From Gracilaria caudata (taxonomy: Eukaryota; Rhodophyta; Florideophyceae; Gracilariales; Gracilariaceae): 38,297 nucleotides of DNA. The notes beneath the pieces were generated by a model. That model saw only the letters and a list, made by a program, of their open reading frames with translations, was not told the DNA's origin and ran no database searches. Shown here piece after piece: positions 18,885 through 27,787 of the stretch. The first letter of the stretch is position 1; each line of letters begins with the position of its first letter. A program made the position numbers and the translations under genes. The stretch spans positions 1 through 38,297 of the forward strand of contig JASCIV010000147.1 in assembly GCA_030374735.1 (NCBI GenBank). Reading direction: 5' to 3'.

Positions 18885-19655
18885 TTATACTTCATTTATG
18901 TTATAGATATATTCATAACCATGTCTTTCTAATTGATGGCCTATATCTGAACTGCCTGTATATATTATGTTTCCTTCATCCATTATATGTATGTAATCAG
19001 GAATAATATAATCTAATAATCTTTGATAATGTGTAATTATAAGAATTGAATTAAATTTGCTTTTAAACTGATTAATTTGTTGGGCGATAGTTTTAAGTGC
19101 ATCTATGTCGAGTCCTGAATCAATTTCATCTAATATTGCTAGCTTACTATTGAGTAATTCCATCTGTAAAATTTCATTTTTTTTCTTCTCTCCACCGGAA
19201 AAGCCTTCATTAACATTCCTGGTTAAAAAGTTTGATTGCATATCAATAGTCTTACTTTTTGTACTAACTAATTCAAAAAAAGATAACGGATCTAATTCTG
19301 CATTTTGATTAGCTTTTCTATTAGAATTATATGCTAATCTTAAAAAGTCTATATTATTTACTCCAGGTATTTCTACTGGATATTGAAATGCAAGAAAAAT
19401 ACCTTTGTGAGATCTAACTGCTGCTTCTTCATAAGTAATATCTTGTTGATTTAATAAAATTTTACCTTCTATTATATGATATTTGGGATGGCCAGCAATT
19501 ACTTTTGCTAAAGTACTTTTGCCTGAGCCATTTTTTCCCATTATTGCATGTATTTCACCTTTATTGATAGATAAATTGATACCTTTCAAAAGCTTATCTT
19601 TATTGTTGATCGTGACCTGTAAGTTCTCAATTTTTAACATATTTTGATTGTTCAT
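18885..19655 (-). CDS. sufC: Fe-S cluster assembly ATPase SufC
   Basis: ABC-type ATPase of the SUF system, which assembles iron-sulfur clusters in the stroma together with SufB and SufD. The 256-residue protein has Walker A GKNGSGKST at 40-48, the Q-loop region FLAFQYPVEIPGVN, the signature FSGGEKKKNEILQM and Walker B LAILDEIDSGLD. The stop of sufB is nine bases upstream of its ATG, so the pair is one transcription unit. Also known as ycf16. Confidence 0.97.
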   Translation of the reverse strand: MNNQNMLKIENLQVTINNKDKLLKGINLSINKGEIHAIMGKNGSGKSTLAKVIAGHPKYHIIEGKILLNQQDITYEEAAVRSHKGIFLAFQYPVEIPGVNNIDFLRLAYNSNRKANQNAELDPLSFFELVSTKSKTIDMQSNFLTRNVNEGFSGGEKKKNEILQMELLNSKLAILDEIDSGLDIDALKTIAQQINQFKSKFNSILIITHYQRLLDYIIPDYIHIMDEGNIIYTGSSDIGHQLERHGYEYIYNINEV

Positions 19656-19664
19656 TTTATATAT

Positions 19665-21095
19665 TTATCCAACAGTTCCTTCTAACTTAAGGTTTAATAA
19701 TTTATCTGCTTCCATAGCAAATTCCATGGGCAGTTCTTGTAACACTTCTTTACAAAATCCACTAATCATTAAACTAACAGCTTCCTCTACATTAATTCCT
19801 CGTTGTAAAAAATAAAATATTTGTTCCTCTCCAATTCTTGAAGTTGAAGCTTCATGTTCTATTTTTGCCGAAGGATTTCTTACTTGTATATAAGGGAATG
19901 TATTAGCTTGACATAGTTTTCCTAATAATAAGGAATCACACTGAGAATAATTGCGTGCATGGTTAGCTTTAGGACCAATTTTTACTAAACCTCTATAACT
20001 GTTAACAGAGAAACCTGCAGAAATACCTTTTGATATAATTTTACTTTTTGTATTAATTCCAATATGTATCATTTTACTTCCAGTATCTGCTTGTTGATAG
20101 TGATTAGTTAAAGCTACAGAAGAAAATTCTCCCATTGTATTTTTACCTGTTAAAATACAACTAGGATATTTCCAGGTAATAGCAGAACCTGTTTCTATTT
20201 GTGTCCATGAAATTTTTGCATTATCTCCTGCACATAATCCTCGTTTAGTTACAAAGTTATAAATCCCTCCTTCGCCTTTTGAATTTCCAGAATACCAATT
20301 TTGCACAGTCGAATATTTTATTGTAGCATTTTCAAGAGCTATTAACTCTACAACAGCTGCGTGTAGTTGATTATTGCTAAATTGTGGTGCTGTACACCCT
20401 TCGAGGTAACTTACATAACTGTTTTTATCAGCTACAATAAGAGTTCTCTCAAATTGTCCAGCTTCTTTATTATTAATTCTAAAATATGTAGAAAGTTCTA
20501 GTGGACAATGTGTATTAGGAGGAATATAACAGAAAGAACCGTCACTAAATACAGCAGAATTTAATGCAGCAAAATAATTATCACCAACAGGAACAACAGA
20601 TCCTAAATATTTCTTTATTAAATTCGGATATTTATATACAGCTTCAGTAATAGAGCAAAAAATAACACCAACTTCAGCAAGCTCTTTTTGGAAAGTTGTA
20701 GCTACAGATGTGCTGTCAAATACGGCATCAACAGCAACGTTAGTTAATTTTTTTTGTTCTGTTAAAGGAATTCCTAGTTTATTGAATGTATCTAATATTT
20801 CTGGATCAACTTCATCTAAATCTTGGAGACTTTTTTTATATTTAGGTGCAGAATAATAAGTGATTTTATTATAATCTATTTTTTTGTATTTTAATTCTCC
20901 CCATGTTGGTTCATTCATTTTCGTCCATCTTTTATAAGCATTGAGCCGAAAATTTTTTAGATACATAGGTTCATTTTTTTTTGCTGATATACTTTCAACA
21001 ATATTTTTATTTAAACCAGGGGGTAAACTATCAGATTCAATATTCGTATAAAATCCATATTTATATGGTTGATTTATAAAATTATCTATAGTCAT
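19665..21095 (-). CDS. sufB: Fe-S cluster assembly scaffold SufB
   Basis: Scaffold subunit of the SUF complex on which Fe-S clusters are built, 476 residues, the usual length for plastid SufB (ycf24). Family segments include GVIFCSITEAVYKYPNLIKKYLGSVVP, YIPPNTHCPLELSTYFRIN, VSYLEGCTAPQFSNNQLHAAVVELIAL and the C-terminal HEASTSRIGEEQIFYFLQRGI, which contains the invariant HEAS and E-E-Q-x-F-Y motif. It is followed immediately by sufC. Confidence 0.97.
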   Translation of the reverse strand: MTIDNFINQPYKYGFYTNIESDSLPPGLNKNIVESISAKKNEPMYLKNFRLNAYKRWTKMNEPTWGELKYKKIDYNKITYYSAPKYKKSLQDLDEVDPEILDTFNKLGIPLTEQKKLTNVAVDAVFDSTSVATTFQKELAEVGVIFCSITEAVYKYPNLIKKYLGSVVPVGDNYFAALNSAVFSDGSFCYIPPNTHCPLELSTYFRINNKEAGQFERTLIVADKNSYVSYLEGCTAPQFSNNQLHAAVVELIALENATIKYSTVQNWYSGNSKGEGGIYNFVTKRGLCAGDNAKISWTQIETGSAITWKYPSCILTGKNTMGEFSSVALTNHYQQADTGSKMIHIGINTKSKIISKGISAGFSVNSYRGLVKIGPKANHARNYSQCDSLLLGKLCQANTFPYIQVRNPSAKIEHEASTSRIGEEQIFYFLQRGINVEEAVSLMISGFCKEVLQELPMEFAMEADKLLNLKLEGTVG

Positions 21096-21203
21096 ATTAT
21101 TGCTTAGGTTTTTTATGTTCGTTATTTGTAATATTCATTATTAATATAAATTTTAATATTTATTATATAAAATTACATAATACTTAAGTCAAATTTTACG
21201 AAT

Positions 21204-21929
21204 TTATTCATAAATAAAAGTAATATATATCAAATTATCATTTAGTTCTCTAGCATATAATACAGTAGATATTCTATAAATATCACTATATATTTCTTGA
21301 ATAGATTGTGATATTAAATAAATGTAATACTTAAATTTAAATAATCTAGTAATTTTTTTTATCCTTATATTTAGCAGCATATATCGAATTTTTGTAGTAA
21401 TACCTTCTAAAGCTTGTGAAGCAAAAGTAGAAATAAAAATAATTTTATTTGCTCGCTTGTTTTCATATTGTTTCAATAATTCAAAAAAACAAAATGTTAT
21501 ATCTTCATATGTTGTTGTTAAAAATATTATACTAATAGTAAGAAAATAATGGATAAAAATTAAAAGTATTCTTAACTGTAATATATATCTATTAAATAGA
21601 TATATCAGAAAATAATAAATATACGATAATCTTATTACATATATATTAAATAATGATTCAATTAATATAATAGTTATATAGATTAATATACATGCTATAT
21701 ATAAAATATGAAATGAAAATTTTTTATAGTTATTATTTTTACTTTTAAAGTAGAAAAAAAACATCAAATATACACATATACTGCTCGCAATATGTTTCTC
21801 ATGAGTATATAGAACAATATATAAATACGTAAACAGAACATATATTTTATAACGTGATTTTACTTTATGTAACCAAGTCTTAGGCGAATGAGTATATCTA
21901 TCAAGTAAAAAGTTTTGCATTAAGTTCAT
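21204..21929 (-). CDS. EcfT/CbiQ-like membrane protein
   Basis: A 241-residue, very hydrophobic protein with an estimated five or so membrane segments between residues 28 and 145 and a basic cytoplasmic-type C-terminal part. Its beginning (LDRYTHSPKTWLHKVKSRYKIYVLFTYLY) resembles the start of the cobalt/ECF transporter transmembrane family. The end, with IRIKKITRLF and IYRISTVLYARELN, resembles the coupling helices with the Ala-Arg motif that dock onto an ABC ATPase. A plastid ORF of this type has been called ycf92 in red algae, but I am not certain of that name. It lies upstream of sufB on the same strand, 108 bases away. Function and substrate are unknown. Confidence 0.6.
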   Translation of the reverse strand: MNLMQNFLLDRYTHSPKTWLHKVKSRYKIYVLFTYLYIVLYTHEKHIASSICVYLMFFFYFKSKNNNYKKFSFHILYIACILIYITIILIESLFNIYVIRLSYIYYFLIYLFNRYILQLRILLIFIHYFLTISIIFLTTTYEDITFCFFELLKQYENKRANKIIFISTFASQALEGITTKIRYMLLNIRIKKITRLFKFKYYIYLISQSIQEIYSDIYRISTVLYARELNDNLIYITFIYE

Positions 21930-21997
21930 ATAAGTTTATATTAATGGATATAAATCATGATTAATTTTATAATCTATAGTATGGATATATAATACTA

Positions 21998-22080
21998 AGG
22001 TAGATGGCGAAATTGGTATACGCATCATATTCAAAATGTGACAACTTATAGTTATGAGGGTTCAAGTCCCTTTCTACCTA
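21998..22080 (+). tRNA. trnL: tRNA-Leu (CAA)
   Basis: 83 bases fold into a class II tRNA. The acceptor AGGTAGA pairs perfectly with TCTACCT, with discriminator A. The T arm is GAGGGTTCAAGTCCCTT. The anticodon loop TTCAAAA gives CAA (leucine, UUG codons), and a long variable arm ACAACTTATAGTTAT contains AACTTATAGTT, which can fold on itself. The first pair is A-U rather than the usual G-C. No CCA is encoded and no intron is present. Confidence 0.93.
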
Positions 22081-22113
22081 TATTTTAGATAATATTAAAT
22101 ATAGAAGAATTAT

Positions 22114-23076
22114 ATGAGTTTATTAGTTTTAGGCGCAACAGGTACTTTAGGAAGACAAATTGTTAGACGAGCTTTAGATGAAGGTTTTCAAGTTAAATGT
22201 TTTGTTAGAAGTTTTCGTAAGGCTGCATTTTTAAAAGAATGGGGTGCAGAGCTAGTTTATGGGGATTTAAAATTACCAGAAACAATACCACCAACATTAT
22301 TAGGTATTACAGCAATTATAGATGCTTCTACTGCTAGAACTTCTGATTTATATAATGCTGCCAAGATAGATCTTTATGGTAAATATATTTTAATAGAAGC
22401 AGCTAAAAAAGCTTATATTAAAAGATATATTTTCTTTTCTATTCTTAATGCGAATAAATATTCTGAAATACCTTTAATTAAGATGAAAATAATTATAGAA
22501 GATTATTTAATAAATTCAGGAATTGATTATACAATTTTTAATTTAGCTGGTTTTTTTCAAGGTTTAATTGCGCAATATGCTTTACCTATTTTAGATAATC
22601 AGACAGTTTGGATTGCAGATGATGTTAAGTCAGTAGCCTATATGGATACTCAGGATATAGCTAAACTAACAATTAGAAGTTTATCTATAGCAAAAACTAA
22701 AAACAAAATTTTACCTTTGGTGGGTTGTAAATCTTGGAATTCAATGGAAATTGTCGAATTATGCGAAAAGCTATCTGGCCAAAGGTCCAGGATCTCTCGA
22801 ATTCCGGTCTTCATTTTAACCCTGCTTCGCAGGCTAACATATTTTTTTCAATGGAGTTGGAATATATCTGACAGATTGGCTTTTACTGCAGTTTTAGCAA
22901 GTAGTGATAGTTTTAATACATCAATGAGTGAAGTTTACGGTCTTTTACAAACTAATGAAAAAGACACAGAAACATTAGAAGACTACTTTAAAGAATACTT
23001 TAGCAAAGTTATGAAAAAACTAAAAGAAATAAACTATCAGTCAATTAATCAGCAAATCAACAAAAGTAATTTTTAA
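22114..23076 (+). CDS. ycf39: Ycf39, PSII assembly NAD(P)-binding protein
   Basis: An atypical short-chain dehydrogenase of 320 residues. The Rossmann motif LVLGATGTLGRQIVRRAL is at the N terminus (about 4-21), and the region VAYMDTQDIAKLTIRSL with ISRIPVFILTLLRRLTYFFQWSWNISDRLAF marks the Ycf39 family. In cyanobacteria Ycf39 works with high-light-inducible proteins to deliver chlorophyll to newly made D1 during photosystem II assembly. A segment around 22770-22835 is much richer in GC than the rest of the gene, although the protein remains conserved there. It follows trnL(CAA) by 33 bases. Confidence 0.95.
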   Translation: MSLLVLGATGTLGRQIVRRALDEGFQVKCFVRSFRKAAFLKEWGAELVYGDLKLPETIPPTLLGITAIIDASTARTSDLYNAAKIDLYGKYILIEAAKKAYIKRYIFFSILNANKYSEIPLIKMKIIIEDYLINSGIDYTIFNLAGFFQGLIAQYALPILDNQTVWIADDVKSVAYMDTQDIAKLTIRSLSIAKTKNKILPLVGCKSWNSMEIVELCEKLSGQRSRISRIPVFILTLLRRLTYFFQWSWNISDRLAFTAVLASSDSFNTSMSEVYGLLQTNEKDTETLEDYFKEYFSKVMKKLKEINYQSINQQINKSNF

Positions 23077-23100
23077 TTTTATTGTACTAAAAATTATATT

Positions 23101-23364
23101 ATGAATATTTTTGTTTTTACAGCTTATTTATTAAGTCAACCTAAATTAATAAAAATAAAACATCAAAATTTTTGTTATATGTCAGTGTCTTTAAATAATT
23201 TTTTGGATAATATGGCAAATATTAAAATTAAAGTATTTGCAAAAGGAAAAATAGCTAGGCAAGTTTTTGATTTATATAAAGAGAAAAATACTGTAATTAT
23301 TGAAAGCTCTATTTATATTAAAAAAACAAGATTTTTAAACAAAAATAAAAAAAAACGAAAATAA
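23101..23364 (+). CDS. ycf41: Ycf41, small OB-fold-like protein
   Basis: A small basic protein of 87 residues following ycf39 by 24 bases. The pattern MNIFVFTAYLLSQPKLI at the start and IKVFAKGKIARQVFDLYKEKNTVIIESSI in the middle fits the plastid Ycf41 family, which is thought to resemble single-stranded DNA-binding or primosomal PriB-type OB-fold proteins. The C terminus is a lysine run. The family match is from memory of conserved plastid ORFs; the functional suggestion is inference. Confidence 0.75.
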   Translation: MNIFVFTAYLLSQPKLIKIKHQNFCYMSVSLNNFLDNMANIKIKVFAKGKIARQVFDLYKEKNTVIIESSIYIKKTRFLNKNKKKRK

Positions 23365-23519
23365 TTTTTGTCAAAATTAATAAAATACACAACATATATA
23401 CTTAAATCTACAATAAAATTATTGAGTTTTTTTAGTATTTTATTCCTTTAGTATAATTTTCATATACAATATTATTGACTTGTTTTGAAATTTTATAATT
23501 ATTAAATAGGATATTCATT

Positions 23520-23636
23520 ATGTTTACTTTAAAAATCTTTGTTTATACAACGGTTATTTTTTTTGTATCTCTTTTCTTTTTTGGTTTTTTATCTAATGAT
23601 CCTTCTAGAAATCCAAACAGAAAAGATTTAGAGTAA
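23520..23636 (+). CDS. psbI: Photosystem II reaction center protein I
   Basis: A 38-residue single-helix subunit of the PSII core: [20 protein letters not shown], then [18 protein letters not shown]. The hydrophobic segment and the C-terminal SNDPxRNPxR signature are diagnostic. A short purine-rich TAGGAT lies upstream of the ATG as a possible ribosome binding site. It converges on ycf58, 26 bases away. Confidence 0.97.
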
Positions 23637-23662
23637 TATATTCTATAGTATTTTTAGTATGA

Positions 23663-24118
23663 TTAATTAGAGACTTTGATTTCTGATATAAAAGATGCAG
23701 CTAAATACTTGTGATTTTCTTTCAATACGCAAATAGTTATTTTGAATTTGGGGTTAATTAGATAAATATACTCATAATATAATATATTTTTTTTTACGGA
23801 TTCAATTTTAATACAGTTATGTGTATAAATTTTAAATCTGTAATATTTAATTTCATCATTTGTGATTTTATGTAATTCCCCAATATTAGACCGCTTGTCT
23901 TGAAAAAACAAGTAATATGTTCTTTCATAATTTTTTTTGTTATATAAATGGTAATTATATATTAAATGGTCTTCTTTTTCTCGTATGTATATATTCTCTA
24001 TTTGTTTGAGATTTATTTCTTGTTTATTATAGTCTACTTTCTTCTTATGAATAAAATAATTGCTTCTTTGGCATATCCATTGTCCTTCTAATTTATTTAA
24101 AATATTTTCGTATATCAT
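23663..24118 (-). CDS. ycf58: CpcS/CpeS-type phycobilin lyase (Ycf58)
   Basis: A 151-residue protein of the CpcS/CpeS bilin lyase family, which attaches phycobilins to cysteines of phycobiliproteins. Features seen are the N-terminal LEGQWICQRSNYFIHKK, which matches the lipocalin-like GxW start of the family, a middle part of alternating beta strands, and the C-terminal FKITICVLKENHKYLAASFISEIKV. It implies that the organism makes phycobilisomes. The ORF downstream of the Omp85-like pair, on the same strand, begins 18 bases after that pair ends. The assignment is by family resemblance, not alignment. Confidence 0.75.
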   Translation of the reverse strand: MIYENILNKLEGQWICQRSNYFIHKKKVDYNKQEINLKQIENIYIREKEDHLIYNYHLYNKKNYERTYYLFFQDKRSNIGELHKITNDEIKYYRFKIYTHNCIKIESVKKNILYYEYIYLINPKFKITICVLKENHKYLAASFISEIKVSN

Positions 24119-24136
24119 GCTATTGTAAAATATAAT

Positions 24137-25456
24137 TTAATTAAGATTTGTGCCTACATACAAAATATTTTCATATTTATTGTTTGTAAAATATTCCATA
24201 AACAGAACAGGCATTTGTCTAAATGGACTATATAAATTCACACCAATACTTATTTGATAATAATCTTGATATATTAATTTTGATTTATACATATCAGCTA
24301 AATATAAAATTTGATATGATATATTCTTGGTATAACTAATCAAGAAATATATGGCAATATATTTAATTGGATATATCTGATATTTTATATTAAGTAAATA
24401 ATTAGTTTTATGAATTAATTTAGAATTATACAAATTTCTTCTGTTAGTACATTCATCATATATATCGCTAAATGATGTTGTAGCAATTAAATTTTTAGTA
24501 ATATCAAATATATAAGCTTTTATATTTAATTGTATAGTATTTTTATATATATTAGGTAAAATTAATGGTGGGTTAAATATTCTACTGTAACTCAAAAATA
24601 TATAAGGATATAAGTTAATTATATAATTCATGTATTTAATTATTTCATTATCATAATAAAACAAAAAATTTAAATATATCGCAGAATTTTTTACAATGTT
24701 AGAATATCTAAATATAGGATATTTCAATATTAATAATAAATATAATTCTTGTGATCTTATTAGTTTAGATATGTTACATAAATAATGATTAGTATTTATC
24801 TGCATATTTATATAAGAATAATTATAAATTGAGATGAAGTGTTTTTCTTCATATTGTATAACTAATTTTTGAATTATATTCATTTTATCTTTTAAGAAGT
24901 ATTGTAATTTTACCTTTAAATTTTCTGTTCTTATTCTTAAATTTGATATGTCTTTAGTGCAGAGATTAGAATTAATAATTTGGATATAATTATAATTATA
25001 TGTAAATTTATAGTAATAAATAATATAGTAAATATATGAAAAGTAAATATCTATGTAATCACTCATTATTTTTAGAAGCGATAACTTTATATTTATGTTG
25101 GGTAAAGTCACAGAGGTACTTAGCTTAATTTGTAATTTTCTTATAAAATTCAATCTGTATTTAAATTCTAATATATAAGATTGTTGAGGCCTGAATAATG
25201 TAAGTTTATTTAGTAAATTTTTTGGAAATGTTAAAGTATTATTTCCAAATATATTAGCATCTTCTTGTTTATAAATATATTTTATTTGGTTATTATACAA
25301 GCTATATTTTATATGTACAATTAATCCTTTTGATAAAGTACTGATGTTATAACTACAATTTTTTATTATTCTTTCTTTTTTAAAATATAATATCCTAGAT
25401 TCTAATGCGTATAAATTTAATATTTTATTAGGCAAAAGATCAAGATTTTTTACCAT
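24137..25456 (-). CDS. Omp85/Toc75-like protein, barrel part (downstream frame)
   Basis: A 439-residue ORF rich in tyrosine, isoleucine and asparagine with alternating hydrophobic residues, as expected of membrane beta strands. Its first residues, KNLDLLPNKILNLYALESRI, look like the second half of a POTRA domain, and its end, with ISIGVNLYSPFRQMPVLFMEYF, resembles the last strands of Omp85 family barrels. The ATG at 25456 has no ribosome binding site, and the frame is open back to 25498, overlapping the upstream ORF (25465-26136). Reading -1 at the A9 run (25484-25492 on the plus strand as T9) joins the two into one protein of about 670 residues. Family placement is inference; decay of an old gene is possible. 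Confidence 0.6.
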   Translation of the reverse strand: MVKNLDLLPNKILNLYALESRILYFKKERIIKNCSYNISTLSKGLIVHIKYSLYNNQIKYIYKQEDANIFGNNTLTFPKNLLNKLTLFRPQQSYILEFKYRLNFIRKLQIKLSTSVTLPNINIKLSLLKIMSDYIDIYFSYIYYIIYYYKFTYNYNYIQIINSNLCTKDISNLRIRTENLKVKLQYFLKDKMNIIQKLVIQYEEKHFISIYNYSYINMQINTNHYLCNISKLIRSQELYLLLILKYPIFRYSNIVKNSAIYLNFLFYYDNEIIKYMNYIINLYPYIFLSYSRIFNPPLILPNIYKNTIQLNIKAYIFDITKNLIATTSFSDIYDECTNRRNLYNSKLIHKTNYLLNIKYQIYPIKYIAIYFLISYTKNISYQILYLADMYKSKLIYQDYYQISIGVNLYSPFRQMPVLFMEYFTNNKYENILYVGTNLN

Positions 25457-25464
25457 GAAATTAT

Positions 25465-26136
25465 TTAATTCATCAAAGGTGTGTTTTTTTTTATTTGTTC
25501 AGTTTTACATTCTATATATACAGAATGAATTTTACCTTCATTAATGGTTAAATTAATCTTGTTCATCTGAGATGTATTTTTTATATTGATACTTGACCAT
25601 TTATAACCACGTGATAGATACCAAAGATGTATTTTGTCAAGGATGGAATCAATCAACAAAAAATTTTTAGGCATTCCTAATTGATATAGAAATATTTTTC
25701 GTAAAAGTTTACTACATATTTTCAACTTTTTATGTTTTGCAATATTTATTTGATTTATAACAGGATATATATTTACGTTAAAAATATCTTGTTTGTATTT
25801 TGTATACAATATTGTATATTTATTAATAGAACTAATACATCCAGAATTTTTTAATATATGTATGTATTTTTTTAAATGTATATTATTGAAGTGAAAATTT
25901 CTAAAATTTTTAATTTTAGCATATTGATTTTGTTTACAATCCATTATTTTTCGTAACAAATGTTTATTACATCTATTGACTTTTACTTGTGTATGATTAA
26001 ACTCATTAGATTTTAATGTTTTGTTAAAGTAAACGTTGGAAACCATTGCATAATAATTTAGATAATGTGTCTTTTTAGAATTATAAGGCAATAAAGAGGA
26101 AATAAGAACAAGTAAATGAAAAAAGATAAATGGCAT
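25465..26136 (-). CDS. Omp85/Toc75-like protein, POTRA part (upstream frame)
   Basis: A 223-residue ORF. It begins with a hydrophobic signal-like stretch (FIFFHLLVLISSLLP) and is followed by a basic region and a POTRA-like segment: DKIHLWYLSRGYKWSSINI, then INLTINEGKIHSVYIEC. The order helix, beta strand and EGKIHSVYI strand matches how POTRA repeats of Omp85 proteins are built. The frame stops in the middle of that domain, just after the codons ATA AAA AAA AAC. The rest of the domain continues in the -1 frame in the ORF at 24137-25456. The slippery heptamer A AAA AAC is in the correct phase for -1 shifting. Confidence 0.6.
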   Translation of the reverse strand: MPFIFFHLLVLISSLLPYNSKKTHYLNYYAMVSNVYFNKTLKSNEFNHTQVKVNRCNKHLLRKIMDCKQNQYAKIKNFRNFHFNNIHLKKYIHILKNSGCISSINKYTILYTKYKQDIFNVNIYPVINQINIAKHKKLKICSKLLRKIFLYQLGMPKNFLLIDSILDKIHLWYLSRGYKWSSINIKNTSQMNKINLTINEGKIHSVYIECKTEQIKKNTPLMN

Positions 26137-26272
26137 TTAGTATAATCCTAATTAAATTAAAAAGTATATTAATTATGTTTTTAAATTGATGTAACAATAT
26201 TTGATTTTGAGGATTTATGCAATCTAATTATATATTAATTTCTTATTAATTTATATTCTTTGATATTTAATT

Positions 26273-27109
26273 ATGAAATATTGGAATTTAAAAAAAATTA
26301 ACCAGTCATCTTTGGATAAAACTGGTGTGATACCTAGATCAATTAGTAAGCTTTTTGAAAAATTTAAAAAAGAGTTAGATCCAAACGCTGAAGTCGAAGC
26401 TATAGAAGAATTTAAGGTAGCCAGATACCAAACTGTTGCATCAGTTAAATATCTTGTTTTCTTATTTATTATGCCTATTCTTATGAATCAAATTTCTAAA
26501 AGCTTCCTTTTCGGGCCTTTTATTAACTATTTATGGAATAAAGATGAGCATATTATTTTTCTTAATCAATCACAAGAGGAACGAGCATTCGCGGAATTAC
26601 AAAGATTTGAGGAAAAGTTACATTTTGAAGTTCTTATTGGGAAAATAGATCATCCTTCTTCAAATTTAATTAATTATAAAATGACAGAAAAAGCTTTAGA
26701 ACTTGCTATAGACTATGCTCATGAAAGCTCTTGTGCTATTAAGAATATTTTAGCAGATTTATTATCAATAGCTATTTTTATTTCCGTTATTATATCCAGT
26801 AAAAGACAGTTTTCTATATTGAGATCATTTTTGAATGAATTAATATATAGTTTAAGTGATACAGCTAAAGCTTTTCTGATTATATTATTTACAGATATGT
26901 TTGTTGGTTTTCATTCTCCTCATGGTTGGGAAGTAATTATAGAAATGATTTTAAGACATTTGGGTTTGCCTGAAAGTAGAGATTTTATTTTTGTTTTTAT
27001 TTCTACATTTCCTGTTGTTTTAGATACTATATTTAAATATTGGATTTTTAGGTATTTAAATAAAATTTCGCCATCAGCTGTTGCAACTTATCATAATATG
27101 AATGAATAA
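26273..27109 (+). CDS. cemA: Chloroplast envelope membrane protein
   Basis: CemA (ycf10), a 278-residue inner envelope protein related to cyanobacterial PxcA and linked to light-dependent proton extrusion and inorganic carbon uptake. Recognisable parts are the N-terminal EEFKVARYQTVASVKYLVFLFIMP, the middle LLSIAIFISVIISSK and the C-terminal LSDTAKAFLIILFTDMFVGFHSPHGWE with FISTFPVVLDTIFKYWIFRYLN. The four hydrophobic segments match the family. It is divergent from the Omp85-like unit, with 136 bases between them. Confidence 0.96.
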   Translation: MKYWNLKKINQSSLDKTGVIPRSISKLFEKFKKELDPNAEVEAIEEFKVARYQTVASVKYLVFLFIMPILMNQISKSFLFGPFINYLWNKDEHIIFLNQSQEERAFAELQRFEEKLHFEVLIGKIDHPSSNLINYKMTEKALELAIDYAHESSCAIKNILADLLSIAIFISVIISSKRQFSILRSFLNELIYSLSDTAKAFLIILFTDMFVGFHSPHGWEVIIEMILRHLGLPESRDFIFVFISTFPVVLDTIFKYWIFRYLNKISPSAVATYHNMNE

Positions 27110-27787
27110 GACACTTGATTTTTTACATATTTAAGTTTAATATTATTTCTTAAGCATCTGTGGCCGAGAGGCCGAAGGCAGCGGACTCATGTGTGACCCG
27201 TTTTTAGGTGTTAACCGATCTATAATTATTGATTTTAGGTTAGCTAACTAAAAATCAAATCTTAACAAATGAAGATTTAGATAAACTATACTTTTTTTGT
27301 TGGTTCAAATCCATCTATTCTGAATCATGAATATAATTGATGAGTTAATTTATTTATATGTTAGCCTTAATTATAAATAAATAAAGCAAACTCATTCACA
27401 AGTTAATATGGTTAGGAAAACAAACCCTTGTAGAAAGTACTGATTATTAGAATATATTTTAATAATGATTTTAAAATATATATATTATTGCCCTTAAGCT
27501 GTATTATTATGAGTTAATATGAGCATGATTCTTATTAGCGGCAGTCAGTATATAGAGAGGAACCTAAGTTAACAAAGGCTATAAAAAGTATGGAACGGAG
27601 AAACTGGTAAGTATAAAATACTATAATAAATTATTAGTTACATTTAAGGCAAATATAAAATATTTATCAGTAAGAAGTAATAGTAAAGTTATTGATTAGG
27701 TAGTTAAATTATAAACTATATTCAAAACAAACTTATTACGTCTATTAATTCACATCATACCTGGTTATACGAAATTCATATATAATA

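Noticed and set aside
19105..19308. Plus-strand ORF of 67 codons within sufC
   Set aside because: It lies antisense to the signature/Walker B region of sufC, and its residues are just the reverse reading of conserved codons.
23475..23499. TTGACT and TATAAT upstream of psbI as a promoter
   Set aside because: The spacing is only 13 bases, too short for a sigma70 promoter, and such boxes are frequent in this AT-rich DNA.
27300..27316. T-arm-like TTGGTTCAAATCCATC early in the intron
   Set aside because: The stem has a mismatch, there is no acceptor or anticodon stem to go with it, and it lies in intron domain I; probably chance.
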